Both the position numbers and the translations under genes were made by a program. Positions 49,941-57,987 of a stretch of 64,000 nt of DNA are shown here, piece by piece. The stretch lies in the NCBI RefSeq assembly GCF_049800915.1, contig NZ_JBNAFY010000004.1, positions 496,001 through 560,000 on the forward strand, given 5' to 3'. Origin of the DNA: Amaricoccus macauensis_A (GTDB lineage Bacteria; Pseudomonadota; Alphaproteobacteria; Rhodobacterales; Rhodobacteraceae). Positions within the stretch are counted from its first letter, which is position 1; every line of letters begins with the position of its first letter. A model generated the notes under the pieces. It saw nothing but the letters and a program-made list of their open reading frames with translations, ran no database searches and was not told the DNA's origin.

Positions 49941-50405
49941 ATGGCTGTCCCCCTAGACGATCTAGACCGGAAAATCCTCTCGCTTCTGCAGCAAGATGCG
50001 GGGCTCTCGCTCGATGAAATCGCGCGCAAACTGAGTGCATCCAAGACCCCCGTCTGGAACCGGATCCGAAAGATGCGCGAAGCCGGGGTGATCAAATCGG
50101 AGGTGGCGATTCTCGACCCGGACAAGATCGGGCTGGAGACATGCTTCTTCGTCCTGATCCGCACGTCCGAACATGATGCCGAATGGCTCGAGCGCTTTCT
50201 CAAGACCGTGCGGGCCCGGCCCGAAGTGCTGGAGGCCCACCGCCTCGCCGGGGATATCGACTACATCCTCAAGGTCCGGGTGCCCAACGCCCGCGCGTTC
50301 GATACATTCTACCAGTCGCTGATCCGCGAAGTCAGCATCTTCAACGTGACGTCCAGTCTCTCTATGGAAGAGATCAAATACACCACCGCCCTGCCGCTGC
50401 CCTGA
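49941..50405 (+). CDS. Lrp/AsnC-family transcriptional regulator
   Basis: A 154-residue regulator. The N-terminal helix-turn-helix (LDDLDRKILSLLQQDAGLSL and the recognition helix around SKTPVWNRIRKM, residues 5-50) is followed by an alpha/beta effector domain with VLEAHRLAGDIDYILKVRVP near residue 100. The ATG at 49941 follows GGAGG at 8 bases. It diverges from the cys operon, an arrangement I know from other Rhodobacterales, so a role as sulfur or cysteine regulator is likely but inferred. Confidence 0.88.
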   Translation: MAVPLDDLDRKILSLLQQDAGLSLDEIARKLSASKTPVWNRIRKMREAGVIKSEVAILDPDKIGLETCFFVLIRTSEHDAEWLERFLKTVRARPEVLEAHRLAGDIDYILKVRVPNARAFDTFYQSLIREVSIFNVTSSLSMEEIKYTTALPLP

Positions 50406-50440
50406 CCGCACACTTACCGAAGAACCAAGGATACCCCCTC

Positions 50441-50776
50441 ATGAACATCACCGAGATCACGCCCAGCTACTCCGTCTCGCCGCAGATCACCGTCGGCGAT
50501 GTGGCAACCATCGCCGAGAAGGGGTTCAACTCCATCATGTGCAACCGTCCCAACGGTGAAGACCCGGGTCAGACCGACGTGGAGGAAATCCGCGCCGAGG
50601 CCGAACGCCTGGGGCTGACCTTTGCCTTCGTTCCTGTGGTATCCGGCAGCATCACGCCCGAGAATGTGATCGAATTCAAGGATGAGCTGGCAAAGCTGCC
50701 CACACCCGTCTTCGCCTACTGCCGCTCCGGCGGGCGCTGCCAGAATCTCTGGCTTCTCGCCGGCAACGCGCGCTGA
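50441..50776 (+). CDS. TIGR01244-type sulfurtransferase/phosphatase-like protein
   Basis: A 111-residue protein with a dual-specificity-phosphatase-like fold. SIMCNRPNGEDPGQ (about residue 32) and the catalytic loop FAYCRSGGRCQNLW near residue 92, with Cys and Arg, define the family, which also forms the N-terminal part of Blh beta-lactamase-like hydrolases linked to sulfide oxidation. It begins 35 bases after the Lrp-type gene, so sulfur metabolism is the probable setting. Confidence 0.8.
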   Translation: MNITEITPSYSVSPQITVGDVATIAEKGFNSIMCNRPNGEDPGQTDVEEIRAEAERLGLTFAFVPVVSGSITPENVIEFKDELAKLPTPVFAYCRSGGRCQNLWLLAGNAR

Positions 50777-50840
50777 AACCAGCTGCGCGGCAGGCCGGGC
50801 AAGGATCTCGCCCGCCCGCCGCACCGATGGAAGGATGATG

Positions 50841-51809
50841 ATGCCTGATCTCCTCAAGCTTGCCGCCGTTGCGTCGCTCCTCACCGGGGCCAGTGCCTCC
50901 GCACCCCTCGCGCATGAGGATCACTGCACGGCCGTCAAGGCCTCCGTCGAAGAGGCCGGCTTTGCCGAGAGCGTGACAGTGGCCTGCACCCCGGATCACG
51001 CCATCATCAGTTCCGACACCTACCCGGACCATGAAATCATGACCGGCATAACCGCCACCAACGAGCAGACGGCTGTTCCGGGCCAATACGATGCGCCGAT
51101 CATCTTGTCGCCGACCCTGCAAGGCACACCACTCACACGGGATGCCGCGCTTGGCGTCGCGCTCAACGGGGTTCCGATCTATGACTACACAGCCGGCGGC
51201 GAAATGAGCCTCGAGGATCTGGCGCACCACCAGGCCCAGCATGACACCTTCCAGACAGGCCAGCTCGACATTTGCGGCGGCCATGCCGGGCGCGGCGACG
51301 ACTACCACTATCACGTCAAGCCGGTCTGCATGATCGAACAGATGGACAATGCCGCCGAAAACCCGATCATCGGCTGGGCCTTCGACGGGTTCCCGATCTA
51401 CGGCGACGACAATCCGGACGGTTCGGAAATCGCCGCAGGCGCACTGGATGTCTGCAATGGACAGCCGGATCCGACCTTCGGCTATCGCTACCACACCTCG
51501 CAGGATGCACCCTATATCGTGCAATGCCTGATGGGCGAAGTGCCTGACTTCGACGACCTGCCCCGTGTCCGCCCCCTTGAGGCTTCGGGCAGCAGCCGAG
51601 GCACCGAGCCGGGTCGCCCACCGGAGGGAGGCGTCGAGGATCTCGTCTTCACACAGGAGACAACCGGAGAGCGCAGTCTGGATTACACTTATCGCGGTGA
51701 AGCCTACTACATCCGCTACGCCCCTTCCGACACGGCGGGCTGCTATGATTTCGTCAAGCGAACCGTGACCAGCGGCGGCGAAATCGAAACCGGCGAATAC
51801 TGCCGGTAA
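50841..51809 (+). CDS. YHYH-domain exported protein
   Basis: An exported protein of about 322 residues with a signal peptide (MPDLLKLAAVASLLTGASAS). The YHYH motif with metal-binding look is at GRGDDYHYHVKPVC (about residues 152-165), followed by IIGWAFDGFPIYG, the second block of the YHYH family. Members occur in many marine bacteria; the function is unknown, possibly a metal-dependent enzyme on the cell surface. Three ATGs in a row (50835, 50838, 50841) follow GGAAGG, and the last gives the best spacing. Confidence 0.8.
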   Translation: MPDLLKLAAVASLLTGASASAPLAHEDHCTAVKASVEEAGFAESVTVACTPDHAIISSDTYPDHEIMTGITATNEQTAVPGQYDAPIILSPTLQGTPLTRDAALGVALNGVPIYDYTAGGEMSLEDLAHHQAQHDTFQTGQLDICGGHAGRGDDYHYHVKPVCMIEQMDNAAENPIIGWAFDGFPIYGDDNPDGSEIAAGALDVCNGQPDPTFGYRYHTSQDAPYIVQCLMGEVPDFDDLPRVRPLEASGSSRGTEPGRPPEGGVEDLVFTQETTGERSLDYTYRGEAYYIRYAPSDTAGCYDFVKRTVTSGGEIETGEYCR

Positions 51810-51869
51810 CCTGCGTTTTCCCAAGCGCCCCAGCACGGACCACGCGCAATCAACCATCCGCAATGCATT

Positions 51870-51904
51870 CATTTATTGAAATGTGTAGGATAATGGTCTA
51901 TCTA
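51870..51904 (+). promoter_or_regulatory. Promoter with dyad operator before the DUF2892 gene
   Basis: The perfect inverted repeat CATTT-ATTG-AAATG (51870-51883) overlaps a -35-like TTGAAA (51876-51881). TATCTA follows after 17 bases (51899-51904). This placement resembles the operators of ArsR-type BigR/YgaV repressors that control DUF2892/YgaP genes. No ArsR gene is adjacent. Confidence 0.45.
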
Positions 51905-51974
51905 ATCTTGTGAGATCGGCCCCGCACCGCAGGCGCGATGGGTTGCCGACCTGCTGCTTGAAAGGACCCCCGAG

Positions 51975-52172
51975 ATGACCAAGAACATCGGCACTACGGA
52001 CCGTGCCATCCGCTTCGCCGTCGGCGCGCTGCTGATCCTGCTCGCGCTCACGGGCGTGATCGGAGCCTGGGGCTGGATCGGCGTCGTTCCTCTCGCCACC
52101 GCCTTTGTCAGTTTCTGCCCCGCCTACCGCCTTCTGGGCATGAACACCTGCGGGATCAAGAAAGCCGACTGA
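51975..52172 (+). CDS. DUF2892 (YgaP-like) small membrane protein
   Basis: A 65-residue inner-membrane protein with two helices (FAVGALLILLALTGVIGAWG and IGVVPLATAFVSFCPAYRLL). TDRAIRFAVG at the start and FCPAYRLLGMNTC at the end are the DUF2892 hallmarks. This unit forms the membrane part of YgaP rhodanese proteins. It stands alone behind its own promoter. A link to sulfide or thiol stress is inferred from the family. Confidence 0.88.
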   Translation: MTKNIGTTDRAIRFAVGALLILLALTGVIGAWGWIGVVPLATAFVSFCPAYRLLGMNTCGIKKAD

Positions 52173-52311
52173 TCGGCCCCATCCCCTATCGGTGCAGGCC
52201 TGCCCTTCGCCACCAAGAATGCCCTTGAGCGGGTCCGCCACGAGCGTGCTACCCTGACGCGAACTGCCCTGCGTTTTCTGAACGCAGGTTTTGCATTCGA
52301 GGGGGAGCAGA

Positions 52312-53331
52312 ATGCTCGCAAGGACAATCGCCGCAATCTGTCTGGCTGCGGCCACATCAGCATCGGCCCAGACAGACCTTCCGGAAAGTTTCGACTATAT
52401 GGGCCCCACGGTCAGCACGCTGGACGTCGCCGGCCGCACCGTGGCCTATGTCGATACCGGGCCGGACGATGCCATTCCCGTGCTCTTTCTCGGTGGGACC
52501 GGAACCAGTGCGGCAGTTGTCGGTTTGGCGGACTTCCTGCGCACCATGCGCGAGGATCTCGGGCTGCGTCTTGTGTCCGTCGGGCGCGCCGGATTCGGGC
52601 AAAGCGCTCCAGCCGAGAACTGGACATTCTCGGACTACCCCGCCGACGCGGTCGCGGTGCTCGATGAACTCGGCATCACCGGTGAGGTGAGCGTCATGGC
52701 AATCTCGGGCGGTGGTCCCTATGCCGCAGCCTTCGCCGCCGCATACCCGGACAGGATCCGCTCGGTGCATCTCGCGGCGGCGCTCGCCCTCGCCACACGT
52801 TCGCCCCTTTGCGACGATCCGGCCCGGATGAAACAGATCATGGACGACTACGCAGCCCACCCGCTCAAGTGGTGGGGTTTCCCCGAAGACAGCCCGACCC
52901 ATGACATCCCCGGTTTCGGCACGGCGGCCGCGGACGATGGGGCACGAACATTCGGCATCGCAGGCCAACGGGGCAGCGGCGCGGCAGAAGTGGCGGAATA
53001 CATGCGCTACTGCAAAGAGGATCTTCCGGATGTCTCCTCCGTCAACGCGCCCGTCTACATCTATCAGGGCCTTCGGGACATGACTGTTCCCCCGGCGAAT
53101 GCCGACAAATGGGAAGAGGCGTTCCCGAATATCGCCGTGCGGCGCAACTACGAAAATGGCGCCCATGACGTGCAGTACCGCCATTGGGACCAGATCCTCG
53201 TCGATATGGCCCATCTGGTTGACCGGATCGTCATCTGCCACGACGGGTCCTCGATGCAGGCCGCAAGAGAAGACGCGGACGCCGCAATCGATGAGGGCGC
53301 CCGGCTCGGAATTTGTGCCTGGCCCGAATAG
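52312..53331 (+). CDS. Exported alpha/beta-fold hydrolase
   Basis: A 339-residue alpha/beta hydrolase with a signal peptide (MLARTIAAICLAAATSASA). The oxyanion region is at LFLGGTGTS (about residue 60), the nucleophile Ser in MAISGGGPYAAAFAAA (about 130), the acid in GLRDMTVP (about 252) and the His in NGAHDVQ (about 280), so the triad is complete. The C-terminal extension has several Cys. The strong site GGGGGAG precedes the ATG. The substrate is unknown. Confidence 0.82.
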   Translation: MLARTIAAICLAAATSASAQTDLPESFDYMGPTVSTLDVAGRTVAYVDTGPDDAIPVLFLGGTGTSAAVVGLADFLRTMREDLGLRLVSVGRAGFGQSAPAENWTFSDYPADAVAVLDELGITGEVSVMAISGGGPYAAAFAAAYPDRIRSVHLAAALALATRSPLCDDPARMKQIMDDYAAHPLKWWGFPEDSPTHDIPGFGTAAADDGARTFGIAGQRGSGAAEVAEYMRYCKEDLPDVSSVNAPVYIYQGLRDMTVPPANADKWEEAFPNIAVRRNYENGAHDVQYRHWDQILVDMAHLVDRIVICHDGSSMQAAREDADAAIDEGARLGICAWPE

Positions 53332-53479
53332 GCCCGTCCCGCGGATCCCGACCCCTTGCGCCCGCAGCTCTCGCGGCATGGATCGTGTCGGCGCGGCACT
53401 CGGGGCACGACAGCTGCGAGAATGGCACGAAATTGCCAACTTTCTGCGCCTAATGGCCCTGTTTCAAAAGGAATGGGAC

Positions 53480-53504
53480 GGAAATCGCTTCTCACGATTT
53501 CGTT
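53480..53504 (+). promoter_or_regulatory. Possible EcfG general-stress promoter
   Basis: GGAAA (53480-53484) and CGTT (53501-53504) are separated by 16 bases, near the alphaproteobacterial EcfG consensus GGAAC-N16/17-CGTT. The site is 51 bases upstream of the DUF2934 gene. One mismatch in the -35 element keeps this tentative. Confidence 0.3.
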
Positions 53505-53554
53505 GCCGTTCTACACTTGCGCAGGAGCGAACGGTATTACTTGAGGAACATCAA

Positions 53555-53902
53555 ATGAGCGTCCAACTCGAAGAACAGATCCGCGCACGAGCTCACGCCA
53601 TCTGGGAACAGGAAGGCCGGCCGGACGGCAAGTCCGAGGAACATTGGCTCCGGGCCTGCGACGAGGTTTCCTTCGAGGCTGAAGCGCTGAAAAAGGCGGC
53701 TCCGAAGAAGGCGGCCCCCAGGAAGACCACTGCCCGCAAGACCGCGGCTCCGAAGAAACCTGCCGCCCCGCGCAAGTCTGGGAAGACTACGGCGAAGGCG
53801 GAAACGGCAGCTGCCGCGGAGACCACGACCGAGGCCCCAAAGCCCAAGCGCGCCACACGCGCCCGCAAGGCCGCAGCCCCTTCGGACGGAAAGACCGCCT
53901 GA
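53555..53902 (+). CDS. DUF2934 protein with Lys/Ala-rich histone-like tail
   Basis: A 115-residue protein. Residues 1-45 form the DUF2934 domain (ARAHAIWEQEGRPDGKSEEH). From residue 47 onward the chain is a Lys/Ala/Pro/Thr tail with repeats such as KKAAPKKAAPRK, like the histone H1/AlgP tail, and should bind nucleic acid. The ATG follows GAGGA. A possible EcfG promoter lies upstream, so stress-induced nucleoid or RNA protection is plausible. No function is established. Confidence 0.75.
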   Translation: MSVQLEEQIRARAHAIWEQEGRPDGKSEEHWLRACDEVSFEAEALKKAAPKKAAPRKTTARKTAAPKKPAAPRKSGKTTAKAETAAAAETTTEAPKPKRATRARKAAAPSDGKTA

Positions 53903-53929
53903 ACAGGCACGGATCGATGCATGGCGCGC

Positions 53930-54241
53930 TTATCTCCGCCGCCGTCGCGCGCCCGGCACCTTTGAGCGGAATCCGGGAGGGCGCTTCGCCACCCACGAGA
54001 TGAAGCGCTCGAGTCGCGGATGCGTCCGGAGCGCTTCAAGCGTATTGTAGCTGCGGGCCAGTTCCGCCTCGCTCAGCGTGGCATGGATCTCGCTGTGGCA
54101 GATCTGGTGCAGAAGCACGACCGGCCCACCCTTGCCGCCCTTCAGCTTCGGGATCAGGTGATGCAGGCTCTGGGGTACGTCGGGCGGGATCGGCCGCCCG
54201 CACAGGCCACAGATCGGAAGATCATCCTCATACCCCGCCAT
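53930..54241 (-). CDS. Small HNH-type endonuclease-like protein
   Basis: A 103-residue HNH protein with a zinc knuckle CGLCGRPIP near residue 11 and the core SLHHLIPKLKGGKGG (about 24-38), with the second metal site in LLHQICHSEIHATLSE (about 43-58). The C-terminus is Arg-rich (ARRRRR) and suits DNA binding. Proteins of this kind are common orphans in alphaproteobacteria. The ATG at 54241 follows GGAGG at 11 bases, rather wide. It converges on the DUF2934 gene. Confidence 0.75.
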   Translation of the reverse strand: MAGYEDDLPICGLCGRPIPPDVPQSLHHLIPKLKGGKGGPVVLLHQICHSEIHATLSEAELARSYNTLEALRTHPRLERFISWVAKRPPGFRSKVPGARRRRR

Positions 54242-54498
54242 ATGCGAACCCGCCTCCTTCCCGACTGAATCCCGCGCCGCTCGCCGTCTGCGCGGATTGC
54301 AGGGGAAAACTAGCATTCCGGCCCGAAACCTCGAGCCTCCAGCGACACCAAACTGATCGATTTGCCGGCAGGCAATCCTGGCACAGCATGCCTCATGCGC
54401 AGTGAAGCGCCATCACGAGCTCGCACACCGCCAATCCCCTTGCGAAAGCCGCCGCCCCGACAAAGGCTGGCGCCTCCCCCACAACAAGGAGCATCAGG

Positions 54499-54942
54499 GT
54501 GAACAGATTTCTCTTGGCCGCCGCAATCGTCTCGACCGCGAGCCTCGCCTTGGCCGACGACGCCAGCTACATGAACTCCGGCGCGGTGTTGCCCACGACC
54601 CTGCCCTTCTCGGAACTGGTCAAAGCCGATGACACGCTCTACCTCTCAGGTCAGATCGGCAATGTTCCCGGCACGCTCGACCTCGCCGAAGGTGGTATCG
54701 CCGCTGAAAGCGAGCAGGTGATGGAGAATATCAAGACCTCGCTCGAGGCCCATGGCTACTCCCTGTCCAACCTCGTGAAATGCACGGTCATGCTCGCCGA
54801 CATCGGCGAATGGGCCGCCTTCAACGAGGTCTATGCCGGGTATTTCGAAGAAGGCCGCTACCCCGCCCGCGCGGCCTTTGGAGCAAACGGTCTCGCACTC
54901 GGCGCACGCGTCGAAGTGGACTGCATCGGCACGGCCGACTGA
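54499..54942 (+). CDS. RidA-family protein with signal peptide
   Basis: A 147-residue YjgF/YER057c/UK114 (RidA) protein that would hydrolyse reactive enamines or imines. Most RidA proteins are cytoplasmic, but this one begins with a clear signal peptide (NRFLLAAAIVSTASLALA-D). The domain is complete, with LYLSGQIG near residue 52 and the substrate-binding Arg in YPARAAFGANGLALGARVEV (about 122). The GTG start follows AAGGAG. Periplasmic action is inferred. Confidence 0.87.
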   Translation: MNRFLLAAAIVSTASLALADDASYMNSGAVLPTTLPFSELVKADDTLYLSGQIGNVPGTLDLAEGGIAAESEQVMENIKTSLEAHGYSLSNLVKCTVMLADIGEWAAFNEVYAGYFEEGRYPARAAFGANGLALGARVEVDCIGTAD

Positions 54943-55323
54943 CCCGCATAAGCTGAACATCCTGCTAACGGCTCAGTCTGCAGCCGCGTGATCACAGCCA
55001 AGCCCCCCTTGCGGAAGACATGCAGTGGGGGCGGGCACACGCCTCTCGGGCGCACGAGCGCCACTTCTCAACCACATCGAAGCCGAGACGCGCCCTCCGA
55101 GCATGTTTGTGAAACTTTCATAAAGATTGAATGCCTTGCGCGTCACGAACGCACAAAAAAGTTGACAGTTCGCTTTTTCATCAACCATTCAAACACCGTG
55201 AGCCAGGTGGGAGACAGCCGCGGCACCGGCCCTCGGTTTCGCGGTCTGCCGGAAAGGGGAAGCGGTTCCGTCACGCATCGATCACACCTGCGCCTGCTCG
55301 CCCTGCAAATGTTCGGAGACGTC
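54943..55323. other. 381-base region upstream of phnD with Pho-box-like site
   Basis: There is no gene. CTTTCATAAAGATTGAAT (55115-55132) agrees at 12 of 18 positions with a PhoB box (CTGTCATAAAACTGTCAT), and its first half at 9 of 10. TTGACA follows at 55162-55167 and can serve as a -35. GGAG stands just before the phnD start. Regulation by phosphate starvation is therefore plausible. Confidence 0.35.
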
Positions 55324-56280
55324 ATGACCTACCTCAAACCCGCCCTCTCAGCGCTCGCCCTCTCGGCAGCCTTCGCCGCCCCCGCCTTCGCCGAATTCCA
55401 GCTCGGCGACCGCTACACCGATGCGGACGGCGACCTGATCGCCGACATTCCGAGCGACGAATCCGAGCTGGTCGATCCCGATACGCTCATCTTCGCCTAT
55501 ACCCCCGTGGAGGACCCGGCCGTCTATGCCGAGGTCTGGCAGGGCTTCCTCGATCACATGAGCGAGGTCACCGGCAAGAACGTGCAGTTCTTCCCGGTCC
55601 AGTCCAACGCCGCCCAGATCGAAGCCATGCGCGCCGGCCGCCTCCATGTCGCGGGCTTCAACACCGGCTCCAACCCGCTCGCCGTGGCCTGCGCGGGCCT
55701 GCGTCCGTTCGCGATGATGGCCGCTGCCGATGGCTCCTTCGGTTACGAGATGGAGATCATCACCTATCCCGGCTCCGGCATCGAGGAAGTCGAGGACATC
55801 AAGGGCAACCAGATGGCCTTCACCTCCGAGACCTCGAACTCCGGCTTCAAGGCTCCCTCGGCCATCCTGCGCGCCGAATTCGGCATGGAAGCGGGCACCG
55901 ATTTCGACCCGGTCTTCTCCGGAAAGCACGACAACTCGATCCTCGGCGTCGCCAACAAGGACTACGCCGCCGCCGCAATCGCCAACTCGGTCAAGGGCCG
56001 CATGATCGAGCGCGAGGTCGTGACCGAAGACCAGCTCAAAGTGATCTACACCTCGCAGACCTTCCCCACCACCGGCTACGGCGTGGCGCACAATCTCACG
56101 CCCGAACTTCAGGACAAGATCAAGGAAGCGTTCTTCTCCTTCGAATGGGAAGACACCGCACTGGCAGAGGAATTCGGCAAGAGCGGTGAGGAGCAGTTCA
56201 TCGAGATCACCTTCAAGGACGACTGGGAGGTGATCCGCACCATCGACGAAGCCAATGGAGTCGAATACAGCTGCCAGTAA
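55324..56280 (+). CDS. phnD: Phosphonate/phosphate ABC binding protein (PhnD)
   Basis: A 318-residue periplasmic binding protein of the PhnD class with a signal peptide (ALSALALSAAFAAPAFA-E). FAYTPVEDPAVYAEVWQGFL (about residues 58-77), the ligand-binding VAGFNTGSNPLAVACAG (about 112-128) and the segment FTSETSNSGFKAPSAI are family blocks. The ATG at 55324 follows GGAG. It heads a phnD-phnC-phnE-phnE operon. With no C-P lyase genes in the window the ligand may be a phosphonate, phosphite or phosphate. Confidence 0.92.
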   Translation: MTYLKPALSALALSAAFAAPAFAEFQLGDRYTDADGDLIADIPSDESELVDPDTLIFAYTPVEDPAVYAEVWQGFLDHMSEVTGKNVQFFPVQSNAAQIEAMRAGRLHVAGFNTGSNPLAVACAGLRPFAMMAAADGSFGYEMEIITYPGSGIEEVEDIKGNQMAFTSETSNSGFKAPSAILRAEFGMEAGTDFDPVFSGKHDNSILGVANKDYAAAAIANSVKGRMIEREVVTEDQLKVIYTSQTFPTTGYGVAHNLTPELQDKIKEAFFSFEWEDTALAEEFGKSGEEQFIEITFKDDWEVIRTIDEANGVEYSCQ

Positions 56281-56299
56281 GCAGTAGATAGACCTCGAG

Positions 56300-56326
56300 C
56301 ACAGGCGGGCCGGCGGCTCGCCTGTG
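56300..56326 (+). terminator. Intercistronic GC hairpin after phnD
   Basis: CACAGGCGGGCC pairs with GGCTCGCCTGTG (12 bp, one G-U) around a 3-base loop, 20 bases past the phnD stop and 21 bases before phnC. No T-run follows. Confidence 0.6.
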
Positions 56327-56347
56327 GCATATTCCGGGAATACGACC

Positions 56348-57169
56348 ATGCTGAGACTGAGCGGCCTCTCGAAGACCTACAAGACGGGGGACGCCGCGCT
56401 GAGCGCCGTGTCGCTCGATGTGCCAAAGGGCCAGATCCTCGGCCTCATCGGCCCCTCGGGCGCGGGCAAGTCCACCCTGATCCGCTGCATCAACCGCCTC
56501 GTCGAGCCGACCGCGGGCGAAGTGCGGCTCGGGGAGATCGACCTTGTGACTCTGGGCAGCGCAGATCTGCGCCGCCAGCGCCGGCGGATCGGCATGATCT
56601 TCCAGGAATACGCCCTCGTCGAGCGCCTGACGGTGATGGAGAACGTGCTCTCAGGCCGTTTGGGCTACGTTTCGTTCTGGCGCAGCTGGCTGCGCCGCTA
56701 CCCGGGCCAGGATATTCGCCGCGCCTACGAGCTTCTCGACCGGGTGGGCCTCCTGGAACACGCCGACAAGCGCGCCGATGCGCTCTCGGGCGGCCAGCGG
56801 CAACGGGTGGGCATCGCCCGCGCGCTCGCCCAGGAACCCGAGCTGCTGCTGGTGGACGAGCCCACCGCGAGCCTCGACCCGAAAACCAGCCGCCAGATCA
56901 TGCGCCTCCTGACCGAGATCTGCGCCGAGCGCGGCCTGCCCGCAATCGTGAACATCCATGATGTCCCGCTGGCCCAGCAGTTCATGCAACGCATCGTCGG
57001 TCTCCGCGCGGGTCGCGTGGTCTTCGACGGCGCACCCGACCAGCTCACGGAAAGCGCGCTCACCGAGATCTACGGGGCCGAGGACTGGAACGCCATGCGC
57101 AAGGGTGACGAGGAACAGGCCGAAGCCGAGGCGGACGCCGCCCGCAGGCTTGCCCAGGTATCGTCATGA
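56348..57169 (+). CDS. phnC: Phosphonate ABC transporter ATPase (PhnC)
   Basis: A 273-residue ATPase with Walker A GPSGAGKST (about residue 34), signature LSGGQRQRVGIARAL (about 145-159), Walker B LLLVDEPTASLD (about 166-177) and the PhnC-specific VERLTVMENVLSGRLGY (about 88-104). It powers the two PhnE permeases encoded next and overlaps the first by four bases (ATGA). The ATG at 56348 gives the standard PhnC opening MLRLSGLSK. Confidence 0.93.
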   Translation: MLRLSGLSKTYKTGDAALSAVSLDVPKGQILGLIGPSGAGKSTLIRCINRLVEPTAGEVRLGEIDLVTLGSADLRRQRRRIGMIFQEYALVERLTVMENVLSGRLGYVSFWRSWLRRYPGQDIRRAYELLDRVGLLEHADKRADALSGGQRQRVGIARALAQEPELLLVDEPTASLDPKTSRQIMRLLTEICAERGLPAIVNIHDVPLAQQFMQRIVGLRAGRVVFDGAPDQLTESALTEIYGAEDWNAMRKGDEEQAEAEADAARRLAQVSS

Positions 57170-57987
57170 GTGCGCGCGTCGAAACCGTCAAAGCCTACCC
57201 CGACAGGTGGCGCCGCCCCCCGCAGATCGTCCGCGACCGCCGCTGGCGCGTGGCGCTCCAGATCGGCATCCTTGTCTATCTCGTGCTCGCGTTCGGTTCG
57301 ATCGAGGTGAACTGGGCGCGCGTGGCCGAGGGGATGGAGCGCGGCCAGCGCTTCGTCATGGGCTTCCTGCAACCCGATTTCACCAGCCGTTGGAAGGATA
57401 TCGCCCAGGGGCTGGAGGAAAGCCTCACCATGACGCTCACCTCCACCGTGGTGGGGGTGCTGATCTCCGTGCCCATCGGCATCGGGGCAGCGCGCAATCT
57501 CGTGCCGCGCCCGGTCTACATGGTCTGCCGCGCGATCATCGCCGTCAGCCGCGCGCTTCAGGAAGTGATCGTCGCGATCTTCCTCGTGGCCATGTTCGGC
57601 TTTGGCCCCTTCGCGGGCTTCCTGACGCTCTCCTTCGCCACCATCGGTTTCATCGCCAAACTGCTGGCCGACGACATCGAGGAGGTCGACGCGACCCAGG
57701 TCGAGGCGATCCGCGCCACCGGCGCCTCCTGGCTCCAGATGGTCAACTACGGCGTTCAGCCGCAGGTCATCTCGCGCCTCATCGGTCTCTCGCTCTACCG
57801 GCTCGACATCAATTTCCGCGAAAGCGCGGTGATCGGCATCGTCGGGGCGGGCGGGATCGGAGCCACGCTGAACACGGCCATCGATCGCTACGAATATGAC
57901 AGCGCCGGGGCGATCCTTCTCATCATCATCGGCATCGTGATGGTGGCCGAATACAGCTCCAGCTACCTGAGGAAGTTCCTGCAATGA
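57166..57987 (+). CDS. phnE: Phosphonate ABC transporter permease (PhnE, first copy)
   Basis: A 273-residue inner-membrane subunit with about six hydrophobic segments. The PhnE loop VEAIRATGASWLQMVNYGVQ (about residues 182-201) and YRLDINFRESAVIGIVGAGG (about 211-230) are diagnostic. It overlaps phnC at the start and the second permease gene at the end, so all are coupled. Two different PhnE proteins would form a heterodimeric channel. Confidence 0.92.
   Translation: MSARVETVKAYPDRWRRPPQIVRDRRWRVALQIGILVYLVLAFGSIEVNWARVAEGMERGQRFVMGFLQPDFTSRWKDIAQGLEESLTMTLTSTVVGVLISVPIGIGAARNLVPRPVYMVCRAIIAVSRALQEVIVAIFLVAMFGFGPFAGFLTLSFATIGFIAKLLADDIEEVDATQVEAIRATGASWLQMVNYGVQPQVISRLIGLSLYRLDINFRESAVIGIVGAGGIGATLNTAIDRYEYDSAGAILLIIIGIVMVAEYSSSYLRKFLQ

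Noticed and set aside
49726..50040. 104-codon minus-strand frame over the Lrp spacer
   Set aside because: It overlaps the start of the Lrp-type gene antisense and lacks a ribosome site; judged non-coding.
54988..55323. N-terminal extension of the phnD frame
   Set aside because: The extension has no ribosome site and non-coding composition. The signal peptide begins at 55324 behind GGAG.
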